Assembly: GCA_030428345.1 (NCBI GenBank)
Contig: JAUIBM010000216.1
Location: 1 to 5,890, forward strand
Length of the DNA stretch: 5,890 nt
Source of the DNA: Alphaproteobacteria bacterium
Lineage (GTDB): Bacteria; Pseudomonadota; Alphaproteobacteria; Rhizobiales; Rhizobiaceae
Direction: 5' to 3'
The notes under the pieces: model-generated
Told to the model about the DNA's origin: nothing
Seen by the model: the letters and a program-made list of their open reading frames with translations, nothing else
Database searches by the model: none
Shown: positions 5,443 to 5,890 of the stretch, piece after piece
How positions within the stretch are numbered: position 1 is the first letter of the stretch
How the letters are laid out: each line of letters starts with the position of its first letter
Made by a program: the position numbers and the translations under genes

Positions 5443-5890
5443 ATGCACATCCAGGATGTCCGCACCTTTGTGGTCGCCAATCCGCCCCCCCAGATCGGCG
5501 GGCGCTATTTCATCTTCGTCAAGCTGACGACCAATACCGGGGTCGTCGGTTATGGCGAGGCCTATAACGCCAGCTTCGGCCCGCTCGTCACCGCGCAAAT
5601 GATCGAGGACGTCGCCGCGCGCTATCTGGTGGGCCGCGACCCGCACGACATCGAGACGTTCTTCCGACTGTGCTATTCCAGCGGCTTCACCCAGCGCCCG
5701 GACGTCTCGATGATGGGGTGCTATTCCGCGCTGGAAATGGCCTGCTGGGACATCATCGGCAAGGAGGCGGGCAGGCCCGTCTGCAAGCTGATCGGCGGTA
5801 AGGTGCATGAGCGCCTGCGCACCTACACCTATCTCTATCCCAAATCTGGCAGCGTCTACCCCGGCGAGACGGACGAGCAGCGCAATGTCT
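5443..5890 (+). CDS. Mandelate racemase/muconate lactonizing enzyme family protein, N-terminal part
   Basis: The first 149 codons of an enolase-superfamily enzyme, cut by the right edge. Family members abstract a proton next to a carboxylate and, depending on subgroup, racemise, cycloisomerise or dehydrate acids such as sugar acids. The visible part is the N-terminal capping domain: MHIQDVRTFVV opening strand, RYFIFVKLTTNTGVVGYGEA (residues 21-40), the VGRDPHDIE turn (63-71), and the hallmark helix ALEMACWDIIGKEAGRPV followed by KLIGG (96-119). Family members usually run to about 370-410 residues. The catalytic barrel with its Lys/His bases and metal ligands is outside the window, so the reaction cannot be assigned. 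An acid-sugar dehydratase is the best guess given the dehydrogenase upstream. A run of seven Cs (5485-5491) encodes part of a Pro-Pro-Pro at residues 14-16. Confidence 0.9.
   Translation, partial: MHIQDVRTFVVANPPPQIGGRYFIFVKLTTNTGVVGYGEAYNASFGPLVTAQMIEDVAARYLVGRDPHDIETFFRLCYSSGFTQRPDVSMMGCYSALEMACWDIIGKEAGRPVCKLIGGKVHERLRTYTYLYPKSGSVYPGETDEQRNV

Noticed and set aside
5365..5808. A 147-codon minus-strand frame at the right end
   Set aside because: The plus strand here has a strong ribosome binding site and a clear MR/MLE N-terminal domain that stays open to the window edge.

Overview
The window is GC-rich with strongly GC-biased third codon positions. The protein types point to an alphaproteobacterium: a YcbB-type L,D-transpeptidase with a long Ala/Pro-rich region, a small exported GHSMG hydrolase, and an enolase-superfamily gene paired with a zinc alcohol dehydrogenase. 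Hyphomicrobiales (Rhizobiales) or a relative is most likely, but this rests on protein resemblance recalled without a search, and no genus can be named.

Layout, left to right. Bases 1-38 (minus) are probably the first 12 codons of a gene running off the left edge, with a good ribosome binding site at 45-50. Bases 39-324 hold no convincing intact gene. They contain a possible small membrane-protein frame broken by an in-frame TAA (105-248) and a perfect 9-bp hairpin (275-297). Bases 325-1215 (minus) encode an exported alpha/beta-hydrolase-like protein. The 199-base gap after it (1216-1414) holds a GC-rich terminator-like hairpin (1369-1395) for the next gene and a possible alternative TTG start for the hydrolase. 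Bases 1415-4033 (minus) encode a large exported L,D-transpeptidase. The divergent gap 4034-4220 holds its ribosome binding site, a weak promoter candidate and an AT-richer stretch. Bases 4221-5384 (plus) encode a zinc-dependent alcohol dehydrogenase. After 58 bases, 5443-5890 (plus) is the N-terminal 149 codons of a mandelate racemase/muconate lactonizing enzyme (MR/MLE) family protein, cut by the right edge.

Functionally there are two halves. The minus-strand half is envelope-related: a peptidoglycan cross-linking enzyme followed by an exported hydrolase. A hairpin lies after each stop codon, so they are probably separate transcription units. The plus-strand half looks like the start of a catabolic operon in which an NAD-type dehydrogenase and an enolase-superfamily enzyme (often an acid-sugar dehydratase) would act on a sugar, sugar acid or related polyol. 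The substrate cannot be read from the sequence.

No mobile element, CRISPR array, rRNA or tRNA was seen. No clearly novel multi-gene system is visible. The most unusual items are the interrupted small membrane frame, the repeat-bearing low-complexity region of the transpeptidase, and the basic N-terminal extension with a hairpin at the start of the dehydrogenase gene.
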